From positions 12,462,001 through 12,526,000 of the forward strand of contig OU612075.1 of the NCBI GenBank assembly GCA_914767715.1: a stretch of DNA of 64,000 bases. Direction: 5' to 3'. The notes under the pieces were generated by a model that worked only from the letters and a program-made list of their open reading frames with translations, ran no database searches and was not told the DNA's origin. The translations under genes and the position numbers were made by a program. Origin of the DNA: Membranipora membranacea (lineage: Eukaryota; Bryozoa; Gymnolaemata; Cheilostomatida; Membraniporidae). Below are positions 48,965 to 62,700 of the stretch, in pieces (positions within the stretch are counted from its first letter, which is position 1; every line of letters starts with the position of its first letter).

Positions 48965-48992
48965 TTTTATAGTCGAAGATATCCACACCTTT
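48965..48992 (-). promoter_or_regulatory. Core promoter of gene D: TATA box plus AAAGGTGTGGATAT motif
   Basis: Minus-strand TATAAAA at 48971-48965, about 94 bp before the ATG, with the 21-bp segment 48992-48972 starting AAAGGTGTGGATAT. Satellite sequence begins at about 49006, so any farther upstream unique control DNA of this gene has been replaced or displaced. Confidence 0.7.
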
Positions 48993-51796
48993 GTCTAGAC
49001 TCAGTTGTTTTCCAGGAGCTTTTGGTGCTACCTTTATCGCACTCCCACCCCTCAAACCAAAAGAGCTGTCTCAAACAACATGTTTTGTAATCTCAAATGT
49101 GCTGCCTTAACTGGAAGGCCCTTTGCCAAATGAGGAAAAATTGATGAAAAAACATAGGAGTATTAAGCTTAATTGATCACAAGATGAAAGGGTTCCAGTT
49201 TTGAACATAAGAACATTTTTGTTGTGATACAGTGAATGTTATCCTTTATTTATCTGTGATAATATCTGTATATCTCCCACTGATAGTCAAGCCCATTTCT
49301 GAACAAATCAAAAACAGTATTGACGCAAATTTTATGAGGGTGATGCTGCAAAGGAAAATTTTCAAGATTTATTTAGCGACTGTAATGGGTTGAAGAAAGT
49401 ATCCCCCTTACTTTTTCCTGTGTGTAAAACTATTATGACAATGGTTCACACGAAATGATGGTGCATTTCTCATCATACCCATGTGAATGACATTGAATGT
49501 TTTCCAAGAGCTTTTGGTGCTAGCTTTATCACACTCCCACCCCTCAAACCAATAGAGCTGTCTCGAACAACATGTGTGATCATGATTTGTAATCTCAAAT
49601 GTGCTGCCTTAACTGGAAGGCCCTTTGCCAAATGAGGAAAAAATTGATGAAAAAACATGGGAGTATTATGCTTAATTGATCACAAGATGTAAGGGTTCCA
49701 GTTTTGAACATAAAAACATTTTTGTTGTGATACAGTGAATTTTAACCTTTAATTATCTGTGATAATATCTGTATGTCTCCCACCGATAGTCAAGCCAGTT
49801 TCTGAACAAATCAAAAACAGTATTGACGCAAATTCTAAGAGGGTGATGCTGCAAAAGAAAATTTTCAAGGTGATTTAGTGACTGTAATGGGTTGAAGAAA
49901 GTATCCCCCTTATTTGTCCCTGTGTGTAAAACTATTATGACCATGGTTCACACGAAATGATGGTGCATTTCTCATCATACCCATGTAAATGACATTGACT
50001 GTTTTCCAAATGCTTTTGGTGCTAGCCTTATCACGCTCCCACCCCTCAAACCAATAGAGCTGTCTCGAAAAGCATGTGTGATCATGATTTGTAATCTCAA
50101 ATGTGCTGCCTTAACTGGAAGGCCCTTTGCCAAATGAGGAAAAAATTGATGAAAAAACATGGGAGTAATAACTCAGTGACTTATATGGTTTCCTCGTTAT
50201 CTCCCCCTACATTTTTTAAATTTGATGCAGAAACCATCACAAATTGATTGAAAGTTATTGTGCAGGCTTGGTGGTTGAATTACCATTTAATCCACGAAAT
50301 GAATGCAAAAAATCATGAATTTCATAAAAAATGATGAATTGTTGGCAAAAAATTATCTTTTAACCAGATGACTCAATTAAAATGCACTTCTACATATGCT
50401 AGAAGCGTCAAATTTTTTTGCTAACCACATTATGATGATATCAATATATGAATCATTTTGGATCACTCTATCGCTATTTCCCTTCATTTAATGCAGCATT
50501 TCTTAAAATTTATTCTCAGTTTTCTCATATAAACTTTTGATGCAAGCTGACATGGTACATTTATCCTGTATTGTATAGAACGAGGCACAGCATATAAAGG
50601 ATTCCTTTGTTTACCAAATTTTGAAACAATGAAAAGTATTGAATCGTATAGAGGCCTCACACTCAGCACAATACAATGTTACAAAATTAATATCACAATG
50701 AAGGTTTGATGTGAACCTGTAGTCTTGTCTTCTAACATGACGTCACTTAAAATGATAACAGATTATGAGCATCGAATGCTGACTTAGATTATTGTTCCTA
50801 AAAAGAAGATGGAACCCTTATTTAATTTTGAAAGCAGAACATAAAAATTACTTAGGTATGATAGAAAAACCAGTAATTTTAGAAACCTCCACATGGCAGA
50901 GAATATAAGGATTCTAAAACAGGGACCGGCAGATTTATTCAATATTTTACCTTAGTCATTTCAGTACCCATGAATGGGGGTTAAAGTGACCACAGTACAC
51001 TCTTCATTTTTTAATACCTATAAGATAATTTGTCTTATGTCTTATGAGCTTGCCCAGATCATAACCTTACAGCAAATTTACACATCAAGCAACACTATTA
51101 GCAATGACAATAGTAACAAGATCTCGGAAATCCCTGTCAAAGAGTAGCAAATTCAAGCAGCATCCAAGCATTGTATCATTTTACATTGTACAGGGGCACA
51201 CACAGCAATTCCACTGTGTTATGTTGTAATATTTCAAAACTTCTAGACTCTAGTCTTTTGTCAGATCAGGGAAACACAGTTCTTCTCAGCTGTAAACACT
51301 TGATTACGTATTTTTCACATGTTTTGAGTACTGTGTATTGCCAGCTTTTCAAATAGGCCCAATGTGATGATTAACCATAACCATAAACCCTGCTTGGTGA
51401 TTTCACCTGGGTTTGTTATTGAAACATCTATTGTGAAAACTACTCTGAGTTTGTTCACCTAAACAAGGATAGGTGTCTCCTGTCTCTTTGAAATAGTTTC
51501 ATTGATATTGAGTTTACAATGGATGTGAAGCCTAATCCCCCAAGAAACAATAGAGTGAAGGCTGATTATTATCTCTAGGTATTTACACATTAAAGTGTGC
51601 TATGTAATGTTACTTGATAAAATCTCTTATAAATGGTCTGTGTATGGTGGGTTCAATGAATGAGATTATCCTGTTATTGCCAAAAATTTTCAATGGCTCC
51701 TGCAGTGAGAGTTCGCTCCTGTAGACTAGGTATATTGTAGAAGACAATATCAAATTGTTTGCAATTATGGACTCAAATTTAATTGCTGGAGTTTGA

Positions 51797-51846
51797 TATT
51801 TCAGGGAGGGTGGCAGAGGGTATATCCCACCCTCCCTGGTTATTTC
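51797..51846. repeat. 38-bp hairpin insertion with 6-bp flanking repeat
   Basis: 51803-51840 is an inverted pair (AGGGAGGGTGG and CCACCCTCCCT) flanked by TATTTC on both sides (51797-51802 and 51841-51846). The related copy near 23518 lacks it, so it is a small insertion. Confidence 0.7.
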
Positions 51847-52026
51847 AGACCATCATTGTATTGGTATTAATTTCAAATATGTGTAGATTGGTGTACCAAA
51901 ATCAAGGATGAAGAAAATCAGTGCCTAGTGACGTTGGCTATAGCTTTTTGCTCAGATTGCAGGCAAAAACATATGTAAGACAATTATTCTGTGTCACAGG
52001 TATTTCATGATGCAAGCCTGTTTTAA

Positions 52027-52360
52027 GCCACTGCTGCCACACAGCCAAATGTGTGCTTTCAGAATTCTGTGTAGCTCAAAACTAATAAAATGAGGCTGCA
52101 ATCTCAGCATTGTCACCTAATGAGCAAATAATTTGCACAAACTGATCGTCAAAATTAGGGTATGAAACTAATTATGTCTTACTAGTGCACACTGTACACG
52201 TCATAAGCTGGTGCGTAGATTTCATGCCCTGATTTTGAAGATCAGTTTGTGCAAATTATTTGTCCATTAGGTGACAATTATGAGATTTAAGTCTCAATTA
52301 ATTATCTTGGAGCTATGCAGAATTCAATGAGCACAAATTTGTATGAGTGGCAGCAGTAGT
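52027..52360. mobile_element. 334-bp TTAA MITE, second copy, nested in the TIR element
   Basis: Flanked by TTAA at 52023-52026 and 52361-52364, with long inverted arms matching 29339-29682. The paralogous site at 23331 is uninterrupted with one TTAA, which directly shows insertion with target duplication. Confidence 0.9.
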
Positions 52361-55300
52361 TTAAGGGCAGTCCAAGGGAAAAATCATGGTAATTGGCTAT
52401 TGCACTGCTCTGCCTATTCTACCCAGGGCTGTATCCATGGATTTTGTATAGGCAAACCAGGCTGGGTACAGGAAATGCGGTGGAAAGTCTTCCCGCAGGG
52501 AAGGATATTGAGGAACTATCTAAGGAATAGAGGTAGTTTAATGTGTTCCAGCCCATTTTGGAAGGAAAATTATCGATCGGCTTGCTGCAGAAACAATCCA
52601 TGGAAAACTTATCGAATTACGGAGCTCATTCATGAGCTGCTTGATGATTTTGACTTTGCTGCAACAAATATTATGCATGGGTGTTATTTCATTCGACGGG
52701 CATCTTAAATTGAGACTTGCTTGAAAATGATTCAGAGAGCGGCAATATCACATTTCTGGCCATAGCCTACCTTATGTCAAAAATATCAGTTTAAAACTCA
52801 TTGATGACATCTTAACCTCAAAACATGTAAGAATTGGCAAACCACACCATATCAACCAGCCTAATCCATTCATAATCCCAACCAATCTCACAATGGCCCC
52901 TCTGCGCGCCTGGTTATTAAAAGTTTAAGAGGTTTCATGAGGATTTTCAAAATTGACACGCTGAAAATTGGTAGGGTCAAGCCCACTAAAAGCTTTCCGA
53001 CGAATACACTATTGACTCTACCCCACATACCTGTAATACCATCTTGTGGCAAGAAATTTAAAAGTATCATAGAGAAAAAAAGAGTAGAGGAAACTATCGG
53101 ATACTAAGTTGTTGCAGCTCTAATGCTGCCATCGTGAGTTAAATGCTGCTGCTCTAGATTATCATCAATTTGACAAGTTTGTTTAAGGAAACTTTATACC
53201 TCCTAGTCCCCAGTCCTATGTCGATAAAGTTCCAACTCAGTGAGCATGGTATACGATAGGCAGATTTAAAAATACCATACAAGGCTAAGACCAAAGCTAC
53301 CAAAACCTTGCAGAATCAAAATCAAATTTAATTGATCAGTAATTGTGTGTATTGATAATATCACTTGTTAATTTCCGGATCTTATTAAAGTTAGAATTGA
53401 CAAAAATTCACTGCTGCTGCATGAATATTTCTCCATTACTTTTGCTTAGTAATAGTTCAGTATAGCAAAATTTTGTGTGCATTGAATTCTATTTCAAAAT
53501 CACAATGTTTCAATATGTTTGTGTGGCATCATTTGAGTGCCATACATGGAATTAGCATCAACACTTAATTTTAGTATAGCACGTCAAATTCAAAACTGCT
53601 GGGCTTTCAATCAACAGACAAACCAGTTGATACAAACTAGAATATCCACTGTCTTTTGTTTCTATTCTTCTAAATTTCTTGTGGATTTTGTTTAGCAGAA
53701 CAAAAGACTTTCTATATGTATATAAAATTTGTGGGGTAATAACTCTGGTTTAAATATTTATACCAACAAGGAGATGATAATTCCTGCAGCTATTGAACTA
53801 CGAAATCCATATAAGTCACTGAGAAGCTTAATTGATCACAAGAGGAAAGGGTTCCAGTTTTGAACATAAAAACATTTTTGTTGCGATACAGTGAATGTTA
53901 TCCTTTAATTATCTGTGATAATATCTGTATATCTCCCACTGATAGTCAAGCCAGTTTCTGAACAAATCAAAAACAGTATTGATGCAAATTCCATGAGGGT
54001 GATGCTGCAAAGGAAAATTTTCAAGGTGGTTTAGTGTCTGTAATGGGTTGAAGAAAGTACCCCCCTTACTTGTTCCTGTGTGTAAAACTAATATGACCAT
54101 GGTTCACACGATATGATGGTGCATTTTTCATCATACCCATGTAAATGACATTGAATGTTTTGCAGGAGCTTTTGGTGCTAGCTTTATCACACTCCCACCC
54201 CTCAAAGCAATAGAGCTGTCTCGAAAAACATGTGTGATCATGATTTGTAATCTCAAATGTGCTGCCTTAACTGGAAGGCCCTTTGCCAAATGAGGAAAAA
54301 ATTGATGAAAAAACATGGGAATATTAAGCCTAATTGATCACAAGATGAAAGGGTTCCAATTTTGAACACAAGAACATATTTGTTGTGATACAGTGAATGT
54401 TATCCTTTAATTATCTGTGATAATATCTGTATATCTCCCACTGATAGTCAAGCCCATTTCTGAACATATCAAAAACAGCATTGACGCAAATTCTATGAGA
54501 GTGATGCTGCAAAGGAAAATTTTCAAGGTAATTTAGTGACTGTAATGGGTTGAAGAAAGTATCCCCCTTACTTGTTCCTGTGTGTAAAACTATTATGACC
54601 ATGGTTCACACGAAATGATGGTGCATTTCTCATCATACCCATGTGAATGACATTGAATGTTTTCCAAGAGCGTTTGGTGCTAGCTTTATCACGCTCCCAC
54701 CCCTCAAACCAATAGAGGTGTCTCAAAAAACATGTGTGATCATGATTTGTAATCTCAAATGTGCTGCCTTAACTGGGAGGCCCTTTGCCAAATGAGGAAA
54801 AAATTGATGAAAAAACATGGGAGTATTAAGCTTGATTGATCACAAGATGTAAGGGTTCCAGTTTTGAACATAAGAACATTTTTGTTGTGATACAGTGAAT
54901 GTTATTCTTTAGTTATCTGTGATAATATCTGTATATCTCCCACTGATAGTCAAGCCCATTTCTGAACAAATCAAAAACAGTATTGACGCAAATTCTATGA
55001 GGGTGATGTTGCAAAGGAAAATTTTCAAGGTAATTTAGTGACTGTAATGGGTTGAAGAAAGTATCCCCCTTACTTGTTCCTGTGTGTAAAACTAATATGA
55101 CCATGGTTCACACGATATGATGGTGCATTTGTCATCATACCCATGTGAATGACATTGAATGTTTTCCAAATACTTTTGGTGCTAGCTTTTTCACGCTCCC
55201 ACCCCTCAAACCAATAGAGCTGTCTCGAAAAACATGTGTGATCATGATTTGTAATCTCTAAAGTGCTGCATTAACTGGAAGGCCCTTTGCCAAATGAGGA

Positions 55301-58279
55301 AAAAATTGATGAAGAAACATGGGAGTATTAAGCTTAATTGATCACAAGATGTAAGGGTTCCAGTTTTGAACATAAGAACATTTTTGTTGTGATACAGTGA
55401 ATGTTATCCTTTAATTACCTGTGATAATATCTATATATCTCCCACTGATAGTCAAGCCAGTTTCTGAACAAATCCAAAACAGTATTGACGCTAATTCTAA
55501 GAGGGTGAGGCTGCAAAGGAAAATTTTCAAGGTGGTTTAGTGTCTGTAATGGGTTGAAGAAAGTACCCCCCTTACTTGTTCCTGTGTGTAAAACTATTAT
55601 GACCATGGTTCACACGAAATGATGGTGCATTTCTCATCATACCCATGTAAATGACATTGAATGTTTTGCAGGAGCTTTTGGTGCTAGCTTTATCACACTC
55701 CCACCCCTCAAAGCAATAGAGCTGTCTCGAAAAACATGTGTGATCATGATTTGTAATCTCAAATGTGCTGCCTTAACTGGAAGGCCCTTTGCCAAATGAG
55801 GAAAAAATTGATGAAAAAACATGGGAGTATTAAGCCTAATTGATCACAAGATGAAAGGGTTCCAATTTTGAACACAAGAACATATTTGTTGTGATACAGT
55901 GAATGTTATCCTTTAATTATATGTGATAATATCTGTATATCTCCCACTGATAGTCAAGCCCATTTCTGAACATATCAAAAACAGCATTGACGCAAATTCT
56001 ATGAGAGTGATGCTGCAAAGGAAAATTTTCAAGGTAATTTAGTGACTGTAATGGGTTGAAGAAAGTATCCCCCTTACTTGTTCCTGTGTGTAAAACTATT
56101 ATGACCATGGTTCACACGAAATGATGGTGCATTTCTCATCATACCCATGTGAATGACATTGAATGTTTTCCAAGAGCTTTTGGTGCTAGCTTTATCACGC
56201 TCCCACCCCTCAAACCAATAGAGGTGTCTCAAAAAACATGTGTGATCATGATTTGTAATCTCAAATGTGCTGCCTTAACTGGAAGGCCCTTTGCCAAATG
56301 AGGAAAAAATTGATGAAAAAACATGGGAGTATTAAGCTTAATTGATCACAAGATGTAAGGGTTCCAGTTTTGAACATAAGAACATTTTTGTTGTGATACA
56401 GTGAATGTTATTCTTTAGTTATCTGTGATAATATCTGTATATCTCCCACTGATAGTCAAGCCCATTTCTGAACAAATCAAAAACAGTATTGACGCAAATT
56501 CTATGAGGGTGATGTTGCAAAGGAAAATTTTCAAGGTAATTTAGTGACTGTAATGGGTTGAAGAAAGTATCCCCCTTACTTGTTCCTGTGTGTAAAACTA
56601 ATATGACCATGGTTCACACGATATGATGGTGCATTTGTCATCATACCCATGTGAATGACATTGAATGTTTTCCAAATACTTTTGGTGCTAGCTTTTTCAC
56701 GCTCCCACCCCTCAAACCAATAGAGCTGTCTCGAAAAACATGTGTGATCATGATTTGTGATCTCTAAAGTGCTGCATTAACTGGAAGGCCCTTTGCCAAA
56801 TGAGGAAAAATTGATGAAGAAACATGGGAGTATTAAGCTTAATTGATCACAAGATGTAAGGGTTCCAGTTTTGAACATAAGAACATTTTTGTTGTGATAC
56901 AGTGAATGTTATCCTTTAATTACCTGTGATAATATCTATATATCTCCCACTGATAGTCAAGCCAGTTTCTGAACAAATCAAAAACAGTATTGACGCAAAT
57001 TCTAAGAGGGTGAGGCTGCAAAGGAAAATTTTCAAGGTGGTTTAGTGACTGTAATGGGTTGAAGAAAGTACCCCCCTTACTTGTTCCTGTGTGTAAAACT
57101 ATTATGACCATGGTTCACACGATATGATGGTGCATTTTTCATCATACCCATGTAAATGACATTGAATGTTTTGCAGGAGCTTTTGGTGCTAGCTTTATCA
57201 CACTCCCACCCCTCAAAGCAATAGAGCTGTCTCGAAAAACATGTGTGATCATGATTTGTAATCTCAAATGTGCTGCCTTAACTGGAAGGCCTTTGCCAAA
57301 TGAGGAAAAAATTGATGAAGAAACATGGGAGTATTAAGCTTCATTGATCACAAGATGTAAGGGTTCCAGTTTTGAACATATGAACATTTTTGTTGTGATA
57401 CAGTGAATGTTATCCTTTAATTACCTGTGATAATATCTATATATCTCCCACTGATAGTCAAGCCAGTTTCTGAACAAATCAAAAACAGTATTGACGCAAA
57501 TTCTAAGAGGGTGAGGCTGCAAAGGAAAATTTTCAAGGTGGTTTAGTGTCTGTAATGGGTTGAAGAAAGTGCCCCCCTTACTTGTTCCTGTGTGTAAAAC
57601 TATTATGACCATGGTTCACACGAAATGATGGTGCATTTCTCATCATACCCATGTAAATGACATTGAATGTTTTGCAGGAGCTTTTGGTGCTAGCTTTATC
57701 ACACTCCCACCCCTCAAAGCAATAGAGCTGTCTCGAAAAACATGTGTGATCATGATTTGTAATCTCAAATGTGCTGCCTTAACTGGAAGGCCCTTTGCCA
57801 AATGAGGAAAAAATTGATGAAAAAACATGGGAGTATTAAGCTTAATTGATCACAAGATGTAAGGGTTCCAGTTTTGAACATAAGAACATTTTTGTTGTGA
57901 TACAGAGAATGTTATTCTTTAGTTATCTGTGATAATATCTGCATATCTCCCACTGATAGTCAAGCTCATTTCTGAACAAATCAAAAACAGTATTGACGCA
58001 AATTTTAAGAGGGTGATGCTGCAAAGGAAAATTTTCAAGGTAATTTAGTGACTGTAATGGGTTGAAGAAAGTATACTCCTTACTTTTTTCTTTGTGTAAA
58101 ACTATTATGACCATGGATCACACGAAATGATGGTGCATTTCTCGTCCTACCCATGTATATGACATTAAATGTTTTGCAAGAGCTTTTGGTGCTAGCTTTA
58201 TCACACTCCCACCCCTCAAACCAATAGAGCTGTCTCTGATGCATTTCTCATCATACCCATGTTAATGACATTGAATGAT

Positions 58280-59750
58280 GCAAGATGCTGAAGATCAGTA
58301 TCAGTTTTACCAGTGCTGCAAGGTTTCATGATGAGCTTGTTAGCGCATTGTACAAGGCTTCCACATTCGGTAGTTAATGTGTCCATTTTTCATGTACAAT
58401 TAGGAAACATTTCAAAATCACATCAAGGATAAAACTCGGAGCTCTTTTCTCTTAAGAGAAAGGTGTTATGATGGTTCATATGATAATGGCTTTGCCGTAA
58501 CAAAAGTTTGCAACCAAGATCGCAGATCTAACTTTAAAGAAAAAGGTTGCAATTTACATTCACCAAAGTAAGGGCAGCTCTAGATGATTTTCCATTGGGA
58601 GAGGAGCAATGGTAGGGAGTTTTCTGGTAAAATCATTGTCTCTCATGATTGGGTTAGATGTTACTTTATCAACACCCACAAACATCAATTTTGTTCAGAT
58701 TTTTTGTGATATTAGTGAATTATTAGAAACATTGTGCATTTTTGCACATCGCCTCTTCTCCATTGCTCAATTGAGAAGGAAGCAGAGATGAATTCTAGAA
58801 ATTTGATGTGTTGCCATATTCCTGAGATATGTCTGTGTCATGGATGGTGTCATGGATGCATATCCTTACCTTCTACTCATGTAGTTTCATGTTACTTCAA
58901 TGATTAACTAGACAACTGGGTTCCCACTAAAGATAAGGGTGGGCAGCTTGGATGCCAATTTTTTTTAACCCTGCGAAGTAACAAATAACTGCTTGCTTTA
59001 TAATTGCTATAGAAAAGCATGGGTGAGGAAAGAAGCAGTTGGTTGGAAACTTGAAATGATAATCAATTGTAAAAGGAAAAATTGAATGTCATAAATAGAA
59101 AGAAGTTTTTATGTAGGTGCAGAAGATTTGGAAGCCAAACAAGTTATGCCCAAAATTAATTTGCATTAGATTATCAATGTTTATCTAGTGCAGCCATGCT
59201 CAACCTCGTCTTGGTCAAAAATAAAAATAATTAAAAGAATATATAGAGGAATTTTTGCAGTATTCTGCCACAACTGATACTCAAGCTAGCACACATAGAA
59301 AAGTCCAATAGTTGCCCTATTGTAGTAAATCGGGTGTATTCATAAAGAGGTAAAAAGGTAAACTTGGGAGAGAAAACCTTAGGTCGCCATAATAGGATGA
59401 ATATGCATTGACTCTGTTGCTAACGTCTGTCGTTGGTTATTGGTAGGGATCATGGAGATATTATACTTATTTTATACATTTCTCATGGGCATTTCATTTT
59501 ACAACTTACACTGTTCAGAGCTCAAATTTTAAACCAAAATATGTGATCTATCCATTAGCACTATGGCCTGGCTCAAAACATACCTCCACGTTAATATGGG
59601 CAAAGCTCGAAAACACAGCTTCGTAACATGTTTTAGTTTGAATGCAAAGGGGCCCTGGGTTTTACCTTGTGAAGTTTCACTGTTGACAGGATCTGGCGTG
59701 TTCTCATTGCTCTAGGATGGTCATCAAAATTGAAATTTTGACTAAAAATT
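58280..59750. other. No gene seen
   Basis: No supported gene; a 60-codon plus-strand frame at 58609-58791 has no recognisable motif. Confidence 0.45.
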
Positions 59751-59759
59751 GCTTGCGGC

Positions 59760-62700
59760 GAGTCCTTGATCTGTTCTATTCATATATTTCAAAATCATTA
59801 GGTGCTAATGCCGCGGAGTTCCTTCGGGTGTTTTTCTTTGATCTATTATTTCATCATGAATCTACACCCATGTAGACAGTGAGATTTTTTGTTTCAACGT
59901 AAATAACAGGAGGCATCAGGAGAAGCCCCTAACTGACTGAAAATAATGAGTAATAATCAACACAATATCGCCGTCGGCTTGAGACTCTAAGATATGGTAG
60001 CTGACCAGCTATGAGAGACTAAAGTTCAATTTTGTAATTTCAATTTTCATTAATGTGATGAGATTTTGATAATTTTTCCACTCCTTATTTCGCTGGCCTG
60101 CAGCTATCCTGACTGTAGAGCAGGCATTAGGCTATGATGGTATCTAACATATGAAACGTTCAAGATGAGGGATTGTAAGAGTCTTGTGTTTGGATTGAAT
60201 AAGTCATTAGTATAAGCGACATTTGCTTTTGTGTACAGTAAATTGAACTCTATCTATTGGTGAAAGCACACTAAGAAATGAAGAGCGCTAGTTGGTTCGA
60301 TATATTGAAACATGCAGGGCCACGTATTACTAGGAATCAGAACAGAAAACAATACTACACACCGTAGTTCTTTTATTTTTTGTTGTATGTAACAATAAAT
60401 GACTATTTATCATATTATGTTTGTTGTGAGAATATTTGTTGAGGCAGTCTTTCTATAACGTAATTGCATGCCATGGCTGAATTTATAAAACTGCATTGAT
60501 ATTAATAAGGGGAAATATCCAGTTAAGATTAATGTCCATGTGTTAATTACCCCGCTGAGGATCAGCTTAGCTGGCTTAAAGTCTATTTACTTTAGTGCTC
60601 TGGTATTTTTCCTGATCTTAGTAAATTCTTGCAACATCTGCATACATAAGCATGGGATATGCTGTGAAAAACATCTGTAATGAAACATGTAGATATTGTG
60701 AGATCATCTTGATTTGATGGCCAATCTTAACTAAACAATCCTTGATGCCAAATGCTTGTTAATCAAACCATGAGCTTTGACCCTGAGCAGGTTTGCTATG
60801 TTTGCGATGTCTATGTGTAACAATCCAAGTGAATGAAAGCAAATAAAATAGGGTCGATACCCCAAGTGTTAAACTGATCCGATCTGAGGTTAAAATTATG
60901 ATTCAATCTGTAGCTGATATACTCTTAATCGTCTTAGAATGAAGAACAAACCTTAGCACCAGTTCCCTTATCATGGACTCAGATAATGTACAATGTATGT
61001 CTACCTAGAAACCTGTGACCTTGTAGATTGATGAAATAACAAGTAAGGAGTCTATTTGTACACAATGTTTACACTATGAAAAAAACTTTGCAGTGGCAAG
61101 TTTGGATCCTCCTCTGTTTTTTTTTCCTTAATCAATTATTTCATCATGAACCTACACCAATGTAGACTGTGAGACTTGATGTTTTAGCAGAAAGTTTAGG
61201 AGGGATCAAGAGAAGGCCCTTTCAGACTTGAAGGAACAGGTCAAATTCTGAATACAGTTTCCTGTCAGCTCAGGACTTTAAGATTTGGTAGTGACAATAT
61301 ACATTTTATGTTCAAATATTGTTTTTTCCTCTTTAACAACTGCTGGATGTTTCCCACGTGGAAACGATACTGTGATGATATTTGATAATTTTGCCGCTCA
61401 TCAAAATTTCATCAAAATTAGCCTGTTAATTTTGATTGTGTTGAAGTTACAGAGATCAGAATGTGTATGCCCGTTTGCTATATGAGTACAACTAATTTTT
61501 TTCAAGCCCAATGTTCAGCATATAAAAAATAATTTGATAACACTCATCCACCTTTCATCAGAACTCTTTATACTTATAGGTTGTCTACCCCATAGGTAAA
61601 AAATGACAGCTATGTCAGTGTAACTCTTTCTCTTTGCTCAGTTGGCAATTAGATATTCCTTGCCAATACACTGTCTGTTTTCCGCTCCACTGACATTTTG
61701 TGGCATTTATTGCTGGAGCATTTACTAGTATGTTTGTTGTGAGGTATATTCCTCAATGTGGCCCTTCTACAAGATAATCATGCATATCATGGCTGTTTGT
61801 AAAAAAAAAACAGAACTGAAATGGGTAAGGGTAAATTCCTTTTAATAGCTTTTATGATAAAATCAATGATCATTACAGTGGTCTATCTATCAATAAAGAG
61901 GTGTAATATGTATGATTTTAAAATACCGCTAGATGCAGTGCTGGACAAATGATGAAAAAATGGTGGTTGTCTTTCTCCAAGATAATGCTGCATGTCATGG
62001 CTTTTTTTGATAAAAATGAATTGATATAAATTCCTTGCGATGTGATAAAAGTAATGAAATTTACAATGGTCTATTTATGAATATAGAGGTGATATATGTA
62101 TCATTTTGAGATTACAGCAAGATGCAGTGAGGGGCAAAAGATGAAAACAATTATATTCATTGAGGTGGTCCTTCCACAATATAATTATGCATGTCACGGC
62201 TGTATTTAGTAAAACTGAACTGGTATGACTTTGGGTAAATTCCTTGCACTGATTTAGTGGATAAAACCAATGATAATTACAATGGTCTATTCATGGATAC
62301 ACAGTTGTGACATGTAGGATTTTAAGATAACCGCTAGACACACTGATGGGTAAAACATGAAAAAAGTGGAATTCATTAAGGTGGTTATTCTACAATATGT
62401 TCGTGCATTTCATGGTTATTTTTAATTAAACTGAACTGATATGATTTTTTTGTGTAAATTCCTTGCAATGATTTATGTGATAAAAGCAATTGTAATTCTC
62501 AGTGGTCTATTTATGAATATAGATGTGTGCTTTTCATGATATTGAGATCACTGCTAGATGCAGTGATGGGCAAAAGATGAAAAAAATGCGGATCAAGTAA
62601 CGACACCCTTTATTTTATACAAAAAGAATTATTTGAAAAAATCATGCTTTGGTCAACGGTTTGTGACGCAAAGTTGAAAAATTTGGAAGAAATATGTACC

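Larger units (their letters stand above)
50172..53823. mobile_element. 3.65-kb TIR element inserted in the satellite
   Basis: Ends are CTCAGTGACTTATATGG at 50172 and its perfect inverse ending at 53823. The satellite sequence resumes exactly on each side (..gggagtaataa / aagcttaattg..), so the borders are certain; the target duplication is at most 2-3 bp (AA or TAA). No transposase is recognisable. A partial relative is at 22096-23545. It carries a nested TTAA MITE and a 38-bp hairpin insertion. Confidence 0.85.
49006..58278. repeat. About 502-bp satellite array (about 11 units, interrupted)
   Basis: Units are spaced 501-502 bp, as seen from the recurring 'ccactgatagtcaagc' at 49257, 49782, 53938, 54440 and onward. 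The array is 49006-50171 and 53824-58278, split by an inserted TIR element. Units three apart (1506 bp) are more alike than neighbours: for example 54411 and 55917, 54913 and 56419, 54131 and 55637. This is a higher-order repeat. Each unit carries short minus-strand frames (63 and 61 codons) that vary without regard to coding and are not called as genes. The last unit is truncated. Confidence 0.93.

Noticed and set aside
53909-58114. Repeated 61- and 63-codon minus-strand frames in the satellite as a tandem gene family
   Set aside because: They recur only because the 502-bp unit recurs; differences between units change amino acids freely, some units lose the frame, and no domain, promoter or splice site is seen.
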